Of a stretch of 12,178 nt of DNA, positions 6,627 through 12,178 are shown piece by piece; the first letter of the stretch is position 1; every line of letters starts with the position of its first letter. The notes below the pieces were generated by a model. The model was not told the origin of the DNA, did not search any database, and saw only the letters and a list, made by a program, of their open reading frames with translations. The position numbers and the translations under genes were made by a program. This DNA is from Dehalococcoidia bacterium. GTDB lineage: Bacteria; Chloroflexota; Dehalococcoidia; Dehalococcoidales; JAUXAE01. The stretch is taken from contig DAOUZU010000017.1 of NCBI GenBank assembly GCA_030665535.1, positions 1 to 12,178 of the forward strand, in the 5' to 3' direction.

Positions 6627-7760
6627 TTAATAAGCCTCCACGGCATCTTCTCTGGGTACCAGTGGTTTCTTGAGGCTGCCCACCACCGGCTGACCGCCCA
6701 TGGGAATCCAGGCGCGGTCAAGGTCAGGGCAGACCAGCCGTATGGCCGACTCCTCCGAAGAAAGATACAACATCGGCCCTTTCTCGCCAACAGTCAGCGG
6801 CCTCAGTCTCACCCGGTCGGTCAGGCCAATCATCTCGCCCTGGTGGGCGATTATTATCGTGAAGGGCCCATTCATCAGCAGGCTGCCGTAAACCTGGCGC
6901 AGCGTCCTTAAGAGCTCTTGCTCCGCCGGCGGCTGGCGCTTAATAGCGCTCCAAAGCGGCGGCGCCACTATGTTGGCCAGCGTCTCCACCGGTAGTTTGT
7001 GCTTGCGTATCAATAAATCCACGGCGTAGGCCACCACCTCCGTATCCGTCTGCATGGTGCACTTGTAACCGAACTGCTCCAGGTAGCGGCTATTGATACC
7101 GTAGGAGGATATCTCGCCGTTGTGCACTACCGTCCAGTCCAGAATATTGAAGGGGTGGGCACCACCCCACCAGCCGACGGTGTTTGTGGGGAAACGGCCA
7201 TGGGCCGTCCACAGGTAGCCCTCGTAGTTCTCCAGGCAAAAGTAGTCGGCTATCTCCTCGGGGAAGCCGACCCCCTTAAAGACAGCCATGTCCTTGCCGC
7301 TGGAGAAGACAAAGGCGTCCTCTATAATGCCGTTTATTTCCATTACCCTGTCGACAACGTAATCGTCGGGCTCCTGGCCGTCGCCCCTGGATGGCTTCAC
7401 CTCAAGGAAATAGCGCCACACCAGCGGTGGATTGGTGATGGCGGCCACCGGCCGGGTGGGCACCTCCTCGCCGTGGAGAAGGTGGAACTTATCGTTCAGG
7501 AAGGCCTCCACCTGCGTCTTGGCTTGCTGGCTCAGGTACATTATATGAAAGGCGTAGTACTCAGCGTATTCGGGGTAAAGGCCGTAGACGCCGAAGCCGC
7601 CGCCCATACCATTACCGCGGTCATGCATGTTGGCGATGGCGGCGATGGTGTCCTTACCGGAAAAACGCTGGCCCCAGGTATTCATCATGCCGAATATAGA
7701 GCAGGCGTCTACCACCTTGCCTTCGTTATACGGGTTGGCTACTCTGGACAGGTCTTTCAT
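6627..7760 (-). CDS. Class II glutamine amidotransferase (glutamate synthase domain 1-like)
   Basis: This 377-residue Ntn-hydrolase is the glutaminase module that feeds ammonia to the FMN subunit. The catalytic Cys is Cys20 in DACSIFG, so a 19-residue leader must be removed to expose it, as in full-length glutamate synthases and PurF. Other glutaminase landmarks are TAHGRFPTNT, the oxyanion segment VVHNGEISSYGIN and QTDTEVVAYAVD. The stretch MHDRGNGMGGGFGVYGLYPEYAEYYAFH is typical of the stand-alone archaeal or GlxB-like form. The C-terminus, with TDRVRLRPL and SSEESAIRLVCP, also matches class II amidotransferases. The ATG at 7760 is preceded by AGGAGAGGGGA and lies 9 nt after the oxidoreductase stop. 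The usual CGIFG is CSIFG here. It could in principle serve another synthase, but its position between the oxidoreductase and GltB modules makes glutamate synthase the best call. Confidence 0.92.
   Translation of the reverse strand: MKDLSRVANPYNEGKVVDACSIFGMMNTWGQRFSGKDTIAAIANMHDRGNGMGGGFGVYGLYPEYAEYYAFHIMYLSQQAKTQVEAFLNDKFHLLHGEEVPTRPVAAITNPPLVWRYFLEVKPSRGDGQEPDDYVVDRVMEINGIIEDAFVFSSGKDMAVFKGVGFPEEIADYFCLENYEGYLWTAHGRFPTNTVGWWGGAHPFNILDWTVVHNGEISSYGINSRYLEQFGYKCTMQTDTEVVAYAVDLLIRKHKLPVETLANIVAPPLWSAIKRQPPAEQELLRTLRQVYGSLLMNGPFTIIIAHQGEMIGLTDRVRLRPLTVGEKGPMLYLSSEESAIRLVCPDLDRAWIPMGGQPVVGSLKKPLVPREDAVEAY
6635..6639 (-). promoter_or_regulatory. Ribosome binding site fixing the hisF TTG start
   Basis: GGAGG on the minus strand lies inside the last codons of the amidotransferase gene, 9 nt before the TTG at 6625. 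It supports the short, family-length HisF rather than the ATG-initiated longer frame. Confidence 0.7.
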
Positions 7761-7769
7761 TCCCCTCTC

Positions 7770-9089
7770 CTACTCACTGCTATAGTCTTCCTCAACCTCT
7801 TCCTGGCTGGTTACCGTTCTGGCGCCGGCGGGTACCGCCAGCCGCTCCCGCCACAACTCCGGCGGCAGGTGGGCCAGGCCGAAATCATCGGCCAGAAGCT
7901 GCTCCTTGATACCGCTGATGTCCACCCGGTCGCGCATCAACCCGAAGACGATGCCGGAACGCTCGATATCGCCGATAAAGGCCATACCGACGATGTGGTT
8001 CTCTTTGACCACCACCCTCTGGTAGACGCTGTCATTCTGCTTCGTAAATACCTCATGGCCACTCACATCCGCCGGCATTACCAGCCCGGCGGTAACTATA
8101 TCCAGGCCGAAGTAATTGATGGAGTTCATGGCCGTGCCGCCGGCATATTCCATCTTCTTGCCGGCCATATTGTAGCCAGCCGTCCGCCCGCCAACATAGG
8201 CGTTGGGCCAGATAGATACCAGCCGCCCGCTGCCGTAGACGAAATCATAGGCCTCGGCGGCATCGCCGCAGGCATACACGCCGGCCACGTTGGTGGCCAT
8301 ATACTTATCAACCACAATGCCCCTGTTTATCTCTATCTCCGTACCCTGGGTCAGCTCAACCCGCGGGAAGACGCCGATAGCCACCACCACCATCTCGCAG
8401 GCAATCTCATGGCCATCGTCAAGGACGGCACCGCAGACCGTCCCCCGTCCCAGCACCTCGGCCACCGTGTGCCCCGTGATAATGCTGACACCGGCCTTCT
8501 CCACCGCCGTCTCTGCCAGCCGTGAGGTGGCCTCGTCCAGCAGCGTATTAAGCATCCTGTCCTTCATCTCAACAACGGTGACGGCGATGCCCCTCTTCAC
8601 CAGGGCCTCCGTGGCGCTGGTGCCGATGAGGCCGCCGCCGATAACCACAGCCCTCTTCACCCTCTCCAGGTAGCCGTCTATCTCTACGGCATCATTGAGG
8701 GTGATGAAGTTAAAAACGCCCCTTTTATCCATGCCTTTCATTCGGGGCATGATGGGCTTGCCCCCGGTGGCCAGCAGCAGCTTCTGCCAGCCTATCGTCT
8801 GCCCGTTCTCAAGCCGGGCGCTTCCTTCTTTAATTCCCAGCTGGTCTACCCTTTCCCCGGTGAGACAGGTGATATTATTATCTTCATAGAAAGAGGCCGG
8901 CCGGAACAGAATGCCTTCCTTGTGGCGCTCCCCGGAGAGATATTTGGAGATAAGCGGCCGCGAGTAGGTGTGGTGGGCCTCATCAGAGACGATTACCAGT
9001 GCCCCCTTCTTATCCACCTCACGTATCGCCTCGGCGGCGGCTATACCACCGGCCGAGTTGCCGATAATCAGGTACTTTGTCTTCATCAT
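7770..9089 (-). CDS. FAD/NAD(P)-dependent pyridine nucleotide oxidoreductase, likely electron-transfer partner of the split glutamate synthase
   Basis: The 439-residue protein has two Rossmann dinucleotide folds. IIGNSAGG (8-15) binds the FAD ADP moiety, VVIGGGLIGTSA (148-159) binds NAD(P)H, and ATNVAGVYACGDAAE (265-279) is the second FAD motif. The segment TYSRPLISKYLSGE (41-54) is like NirB-type and ferredoxin/rubredoxin reductase-type enzymes. It lacks the active-site Cys of CoA-disulfide reductases, so electrons probably pass from NAD(P)H to an iron-sulfur protein. Classical GltD is absent, and with the four-cluster ferredoxin two genes upstream this enzyme could replace it; this is an inference from gene order. 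The ATG at 9089 overlaps the hisH TGA as ATGA; the adjacent ATG at 9086 is equally possible. The gene ends 9 nt before the amidotransferase start. Confidence 0.85.
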   Translation of the reverse strand: MMKTKYLIIGNSAGGIAAAEAIREVDKKGALVIVSDEAHHTYSRPLISKYLSGERHKEGILFRPASFYEDNNITCLTGERVDQLGIKEGSARLENGQTIGWQKLLLATGGKPIMPRMKGMDKRGVFNFITLNDAVEIDGYLERVKRAVVIGGGLIGTSATEALVKRGIAVTVVEMKDRMLNTLLDEATSRLAETAVEKAGVSIITGHTVAEVLGRGTVCGAVLDDGHEIACEMVVVAIGVFPRVELTQGTEIEINRGIVVDKYMATNVAGVYACGDAAEAYDFVYGSGRLVSIWPNAYVGGRTAGYNMAGKKMEYAGGTAMNSINYFGLDIVTAGLVMPADVSGHEVFTKQNDSVYQRVVVKENHIVGMAFIGDIERSGIVFGLMRDRVDISGIKEQLLADDFGLAHLPPELWRERLAVPAGARTVTSQEEVEEDYSSE

Positions 9090-9715
9090 TCTCCGCCTGT
9101 CGCCATCTTCAGAAAGTTCTCGTACATCTTAAGCCCCAATGTTCCACTTTTCTCCGGGTGAAATTGGGTGGCCACCAGGTTCCCCTTCACCAGGACGCTG
9201 CACCAGGGCAGCCCGTAGTCCGTCGTTGCGGCTACAACCGACTTGTCCTCTGGATCGGCATAATAGCTGTGCACGAAGTAGAAGTTGGTCTTATCCGGTA
9301 TTCCCTTGAAAAGTGTCTGCTTGCGCCGCTGCGTCACCTGGTTCCAGCCCATATGGGGAATCTTGAGGCCGTCCGGCAGCCTCCTGACTATCCCCGGCAC
9401 CACCCCCAGGCACTCGTAGCCGCCGCCCTCCTCCGTAGTCGTAAGCAGTATCTGCAGGCCGACGCAGACAGCAAAAAGCGGCCTATCGTCCTCCATCAAC
9501 CGCCGCACCGTTTCGGCCATCTCCGTTCTAACAAGGCCGGTCATGGTATCGGCGGCGGCGCCCACGCCAGGCAGGATAACCGCCGGCGCCCGAAGCACTT
9601 CGGCCGGCTTGTCGGTTACCACCGACTGATAGCCCAGCCGGGTAACGGCGTTAGCCACGCTACGCAGGTTGCCGGCGCCGTAATCAATTATGGCTACCGT
9701 CGCCTTAGCTTTCAT
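9086..9715 (-). CDS. hisH: Imidazole glycerol phosphate synthase, glutaminase subunit
   Basis: The 209-residue class I amidotransferase hydrolyses glutamine and channels ammonia to HisF for histidine and purine (AICAR) metabolism. IIDYGAGNLRSV (9-20) is the HisH N-terminal signature, PGVGA (49-53) is the oxyanion segment, and the triad is Cys84 (AVCVGLQ), His186 and Glu188 (QFHPEKSG). The strand before Cys84 reads FAVCVG instead of the common LGICLG. The ATG at 9715 has GGAGA (9722-9726) 6 nt upstream and overlaps the ferredoxin gene by 11 nt. A TTG at 9730 could extend it by five residues but is less likely. HisH needs HisF for activity, and hisF lies 2.5 kb downstream in the same operon. 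Confidence 0.95.
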   Translation of the reverse strand: MKAKATVAIIDYGAGNLRSVANAVTRLGYQSVVTDKPAEVLRAPAVILPGVGAAADTMTGLVRTEMAETVRRLMEDDRPLFAVCVGLQILLTTTEEGGGYECLGVVPGIVRRLPDGLKIPHMGWNQVTQRRKQTLFKGIPDKTNFYFVHSYYADPEDKSVVAATTDYGLPWCSVLVKGNLVATQFHPEKSGTLGLKMYENFLKMATGGE

Positions 9716-10154
9716 CGTCTGTCTCCGCAATCACCAGGGCTTCATTGGGGCAGTTGGCTACACAAACCGGCATTTCCTGTCCGGGGCAGAAATCGCACTT
9801 GGCCACAATCTTGTTGTTCCTGTCTTTGACAAGAGCGCCGTTGGGACAGGCTATCAGGCAAGTCCAGCAGCCGATGCACTTCTCCGAGTCTGAGGTAACG
9901 ATGCCGGTTACCGGATCTTTGCGCATCGCCCCGGTAAGGCAGGAGTAAACACACCAGGGCTCATCGCAATGGCGGCACTGAACGGCAAAGCAGACATCCC
10001 CCTTCCGCTCCACGCGGAGACGGGATTGCGGCAGGGGCATCTCTCTCTTGAACGCCTTGTATATATCCTTGGACCGGGAGTGCTCTGTCTGGCAGTATAC
10101 GCGGCACAGGCCACAGCCCATGCAGACCTCTTCGCGGACATAGATGCGCTTCAC
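9705..10154 (-). CDS. Four-cluster [4Fe-4S] ferredoxin-like electron transfer protein (HycB/DmsB type)
   Basis: The 149-residue protein has four cysteine quartets: 11-14-17-21, 60-63-68-72, 93-96-99-103 and 120-123-131-135, plus a lone Cys55. The spacings C-x2-C-x4-C-x3-C and C-x2-C-x7-C-x3-C are those of the HycB/NarH/DmsB electron-transfer family. There is no signal peptide or membrane segment, so it should be cytoplasmic. As first gene of the operon it probably shuttles electrons between the FAD oxidoreductase and the glutamate synthase core, whose N-terminus carries two more clusters; the partner assignment is inferred. I chose the GTG at 10154 (MKRIYVREEV), with a G-rich site just upstream, over the TTG at 10166, which adds MGAA. 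Its 3' end overlaps hisH by 11 nt. It is transcribed from the two candidate promoters at 10210-10282. Confidence 0.88.
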   Translation of the reverse strand: MKRIYVREEVCMGCGLCRVYCQTEHSRSKDIYKAFKREMPLPQSRLRVERKGDVCFAVQCRHCDEPWCVYSCLTGAMRKDPVTGIVTSDSEKCIGCWTCLIACPNGALVKDRNNKIVAKCDFCPGQEMPVCVANCPNEALVIAETDDES

Positions 10155-10185
10155 TGCTGCCCCCAACCAGACCCTATTTTACGGC

Positions 10186-10200
10186 ATATGGTTACCATAT
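10186..10200. promoter_or_regulatory. Perfect palindrome at the predicted start of the operon transcript
   Basis: ATATGGT (10186-10192), a single central T, and ACCATAT (10194-10200) form a perfect 7-bp inverted repeat. It begins about 10 nt downstream of the proximal -10 element and 32 nt upstream of the ferredoxin GTG. A repressor dimer bound here would block initiation or early elongation. The regulator is unknown. Confidence 0.45.
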
Positions 10201-10209
10201 TTCCTAACG

Positions 10210-10239
10210 ATAATAACATAGCCCTTTGACCCCTATCAA
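10210..10239 (-). promoter_or_regulatory. Candidate proximal sigma70 promoter of the glutamate synthase operon
   Basis: TTGATA (10234-10239) and TATTAT (10210-10215) on the minus strand are separated by 18 nt. The start would be near 10203, about 50 nt before the ferredoxin gene and next to the palindrome. Confidence 0.5.
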
Positions 10240-10253
10240 CAGCCTTCACTTCC

Positions 10254-10282
10254 ACACTATTACATTTCCCTCCGCCTGTCAA
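10254..10282 (-). promoter_or_regulatory. Candidate distal sigma70 promoter of the glutamate synthase operon
   Basis: A perfect TTGACA (10277-10282) precedes TAGTGT (10254-10259) by 17 nt on the minus strand. The start would be near 10247, giving a leader of about 93 nt that contains the proximal promoter and the palindrome. No 11-bp repeat array like that at 2807-2845 is present here. Confidence 0.45.
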
Positions 10283-10341
10283 GCCGCTTTGCTCTATACC
10301 GGCCTGCCAACACCAATCCAGGACCTACATTGATACCCCAT

Positions 10342-10413
10342 AAAATAGACCTGTCGTCAAATATAACGGCACCTTTCCGCCTATCCTGCCGTATTTATCG
10401 GTCAAAATAGACC
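10342..10413. repeat. Short repeated motif in the divergent intergenic region
   Basis: AAAATAGACC occurs at 10342-10351 and 10404-10413, 62 bp apart in the same orientation. The second copy lies in a small inverted repeat, GGTC-N6-GACC (10400-10413). The 317-bp gap between the two divergent genes (10155-10471) otherwise holds the promoters and palindrome listed separately and no ORF I can support. The motif could be a protein site or the worn end of an insertion element; neither can be shown. Confidence 0.3.
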
Positions 10414-10421
10414 CCATACCC

Positions 10422-10450
10422 TTGACGCTACCGATGGCAGGTGTTAGAGT
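10422..10450 (+). promoter_or_regulatory. Candidate sigma70 promoter of the M20 peptidase gene
   Basis: TTGACG (10422-10427) and TAGAGT (10445-10450) are separated by 17 nt. The start would be near 10457, directly before the AAGGAG ribosome site (10458-10463), giving a very short leader. Confidence 0.55.
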
Positions 10451-10471
10451 TTACCCAAGGAGCCGTAGCCA

Positions 10472-11815
10472 ATGGTAGAACGAAAACATCCGATCAACCG
10501 CCACAGCCAAAATATATACGAACGCCCGGTTGAGCTACTTCAAAACCTAATCCGCTTCGATACCACCAATCCCCCGGGCAACGAAGCCCCCTGTGTGAAC
10601 TACATAGACAGCCTGCTTAATGTGGCCGGATTTGAGACGACCATTCTGGCCAAAGAGACCGATCGCCCTAACCTGATTACCCGTTTGGCCGGAAGCGGCC
10701 AGGCGCCGCCGCTTCTTCTCTATGGCCATGTAGATGTGGTTACCACTGCCAAACAGCAGTGGCGGCAGCCGCCTTTTGAGGGGAAGGAAGCCGACGGCTA
10801 CATCTGGGGTCGTGGTGCGCTTGATATGAAAGGCGGCCTGGCCATGATGCTGGCCGCCCTTATGCGCGCCCGTGCCGAAGGGGTGAGGCCGGCAGGGGAT
10901 ATCATTCTGGCCATCTTAAGCGACGAAGAGACCGCCGGTGACTGCGGCGCCGGCTATCTGGTGGCGGAGCACGCCGGGCAGTTCCAGGGCGTCCGCTATG
11001 CCATCGGCGAATTCGGCGGTTTCCCCCTTTACATAGGCGGGCGCAAGTTCTATGGCATCCAGGTGGCCGAAAAGCACTTCTGCTGGCTCAATGCCACCGT
11101 TCGCGGCCCCGGCGGCCACGCCTCTCTCCCCAGGCGCGATAGCGCCACCGCCGCCCTGGCCCGGCTGCTCACCGGCCTTAGCGAGCGCCGCCTGCCGGTT
11201 CATATCACGCCCGTAGTGCGTCAGATGATTGAGCAGATAGCTTCAGCGGTGCCTCCCCCGATGAAGTCAACCCTGATTGAACTCTTAGAGCCGTCCCGGA
11301 CAGACACGGCCCTGGAGCGGCTCGGCAGTCAGCAGTCTCTTTTTGACGCCCTGCTGCACAACACGGTCAACGCCACCATCATCCGCGGCGGCCAGAAGAT
11401 AAATGTCGTCCCCAGCGAGATATCCATTAAGCTTGACGGACGGCTGTTGCCCGGCTATATCCCTGAGGACCTGATGACCGAGCTGCGCCCCATTGTCGGC
11501 CAAAATGTTGAGCTTGAGCTTATCCGTTGCGACCCTGGCCCCGCCGCGCCCGATATGGGTCTCTTTGACACCCTGGTCGGGATTATCAGGGAGGCCGATC
11601 CGACCGGAATCCCCCTGCCGGTGATGGTGGCCGCCACCACGGACGCCCGCTTCTTCTCCCGCCTGGGCATCCAGACCTACGGCTACACCCCTATGAACCT
11701 GCCGCCCGATTTCAGCTTTGCCGAAACCATCCACGCCGCTGATGAGCGTATTCCACTGGCGGCAGTGGACTTCGGCGCCGCCACCATCTTCCGGGTCATC
11801 AAGGACTACGGCTAG
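10472..11815 (+). CDS. M20-family zinc metallopeptidase/deacylase (ArgE/DapE/ACY1 type)
   Basis: This 447-residue cytoplasmic enzyme belongs to the family that hydrolyses N-acyl amino acids or small peptides with two zinc ions. Expected ligands and catalytic residues are His86 and Asp88 in YGHVDVV, Asp118 in GRGALDMKGG, the Glu152-Glu153 pair in SDEETAG, Glu180 in AIGEFGG, and His421 in ETIHAADERIP. The central dimerisation domain, containing GPGGHASLPRRDSA, interrupts the catalytic domain as usual. The substrate cannot be read from sequence; ArgE, DapE and carboxypeptidase-like activities are all possible. The ATG at 10472 follows AAGGAG by 8 nt. It is transcribed divergently from the nitrogen operon from its own promoter and ends before a strong terminator, so it is a single-gene unit. 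It may recycle amino acids, but nothing links it directly to the neighbouring operon. Confidence 0.9.
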   Translation: MVERKHPINRHSQNIYERPVELLQNLIRFDTTNPPGNEAPCVNYIDSLLNVAGFETTILAKETDRPNLITRLAGSGQAPPLLLYGHVDVVTTAKQQWRQPPFEGKEADGYIWGRGALDMKGGLAMMLAALMRARAEGVRPAGDIILAILSDEETAGDCGAGYLVAEHAGQFQGVRYAIGEFGGFPLYIGGRKFYGIQVAEKHFCWLNATVRGPGGHASLPRRDSATAALARLLTGLSERRLPVHITPVVRQMIEQIASAVPPPMKSTLIELLEPSRTDTALERLGSQQSLFDALLHNTVNATIIRGGQKINVVPSEISIKLDGRLLPGYIPEDLMTELRPIVGQNVELELIRCDPGPAAPDMGLFDTLVGIIREADPTGIPLPVMVAATTDARFFSRLGIQTYGYTPMNLPPDFSFAETIHAADERIPLAAVDFGAATIFRVIKDYG

Positions 11816-11837
11816 CCGAAGAGGTTTCTTGGAATAC

Positions 11838-11875
11838 AATGAGGGGCTCCCTAGGGAGCCCCTCATTTGTTTTTA
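11838..11875 (+). terminator. Intrinsic terminator after the M20 peptidase gene
   Basis: A perfect 30-nt palindrome (11838-11867) gives a 13-bp GC-rich stem, with arms beginning AATGAGGGG, around a CTAG loop. It is followed by TTGTTTTT on the plus strand. The opposite strand has no T-run after the stem, so it acts mainly on the plus strand. It begins 23 nt after the peptidase stop. Confidence 0.9.
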
Positions 11876-11903
11876 CCTTATACGGTAAGGCTGTGTCTTC
11901 TGC

Positions 11904-12178
11904 TTAGCCGCCGTTCCTTGTTTTCTGGTAACAAACACTGCAGTAGACTGGTCTGCCATCACGCGGCTCAAAGGGAACTTCCGTTTCCTTGCCGCACTGG
12001 GCACAAACAGCGGGGAACATCTGCCGTGGCGACCGGTAGCCGTACCCACCACCACCACCACCACCACCAGAGCGTCCATAACGCTCTGTCTTGCGCGCCT
12101 GACGGCAGGAAAGACAGCGTTTCGGCTCGTTGGTGTAGCCTTTAGAGGCGAAGAATTCCTGTTCCTCGACGGTAAAGG
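11904..12178 (-). CDS. Zinc-ribbon protein with polyglycine linker, C-terminal part (enters from right edge)
   Basis: Ninety residues plus a stop (TAA at 11904-11906) are visible; the N-terminus is outside the window. The first visible stretch, FTVEEQEFFASKGYTNEPKR followed by CLSCRQARK, is the second half of a probable zinc-ribbon (zf-trcl-like) domain whose first CxxC should lie upstream. Eight glycines encoded by seven GGT codons and one GGG follow, then a second zinc site made of CAQCGKETEVPFEP and YCSVCYQK. Proteins of this build occur widely in Chloroflexota and candidate phyla with unknown function, probably nucleic-acid binding; that is from memory of the families. It is convergent with the M20 gene, with the terminator in between. 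A small frame at 11873-12079 with a valine run is a shadow of this gene. Confidence 0.82.
   Translation of the reverse strand, partial: FTVEEQEFFASKGYTNEPKRCLSCRQARKTERYGRSGGGGGGGGYGYRSPRQMFPAVCAQCGKETEVPFEPRDGRPVYCSVCYQKTRNGG

Noticed and set aside
6626..6790. N-terminal extension of HisF from the ATG at 6790
   Set aside because: It overlaps the amidotransferase gene, matches nothing in HisF, and a TTG with a good ribosome site gives the normal length.
7122..8525. 467-codon plus-strand frame
   Set aside because: It lies antisense across two well-supported genes (amidotransferase and oxidoreductase) and its translation shows no family features.
10155..10471. Possible small RNA, tRNA or CRISPR in the largest gap
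   Set aside because: No cloverleaf, no regularly spaced repeats and no terminator-like hairpin; only promoters, one palindrome and short repeats are visible.
11867..12145. Plus-strand frame with a histidine run, and minus-strand frame with a valine run (11873-12079)
   Set aside because: Both are other-frame readings of the GGT repeat in the zinc-ribbon gene.

Overview
The window looks like a chromosomal segment from a Chloroflexota bacterium, probably of the Dehalococcoidia or a close relative. This assignment is an inference. It rests on the fairly high GC content, on a glutamate synthase split into stand-alone modules mixed with hisH and hisF, and on general resemblance of the proteins to that group; I could not run a database search. 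Almost everything reads on the minus strand and concerns assimilation of ammonium into glutamine, glutamate and their products.

Read in the direction of transcription (right to left), a compact eight-gene operon runs from about 10154 to 2870: a four-cluster ferredoxin-like protein, hisH, an FAD/NAD(P) oxidoreductase, a class II glutamine amidotransferase (GltB domain 1), hisF, an FMN/Fe-S glutamate synthase core with two extra ferredoxin clusters, a GXGXG-domain subunit, and an OmpR-type response regulator with a degenerate receiver. Genes overlap or sit 0-10 nt apart. Two candidate sigma70 promoters and a perfect palindrome precede the operon.

A 110-bp gap follows the regulator. It holds a TACAAT -10 element preceded by four hexamers spaced exactly 11 bp apart, the layout used by OmpR-family activators such as PhoP and actinobacterial GlnR. 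Downstream should lie amtB-glnB/K-glnA, but only the first ~43 codons of amtB remain, joined out of frame to codon ~26 onward of a P-II gene. The joint is at a short microhomology, and the P-II remnant has lost conserved glycines. An intact type I glutamine synthetase (glnA) follows, then the 5' part of a glutamine-dependent NAD+ synthetase (nadE), which has its own promoter and a leader hairpin and runs off the left edge.

On the right, a plus-strand M20 metallopeptidase gene with its own promoter ends in a strong intrinsic terminator. A minus-strand zinc-ribbon protein with a polyglycine linker enters from the right edge.

The most noteworthy points are the broken amtB-glnB pair, the 4 x 11-bp operator array next to a GlnR-like orphan regulator, and the interleaving of histidine and glutamate synthase modules. 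No mobile element genes, CRISPR arrays or RNA genes were seen.
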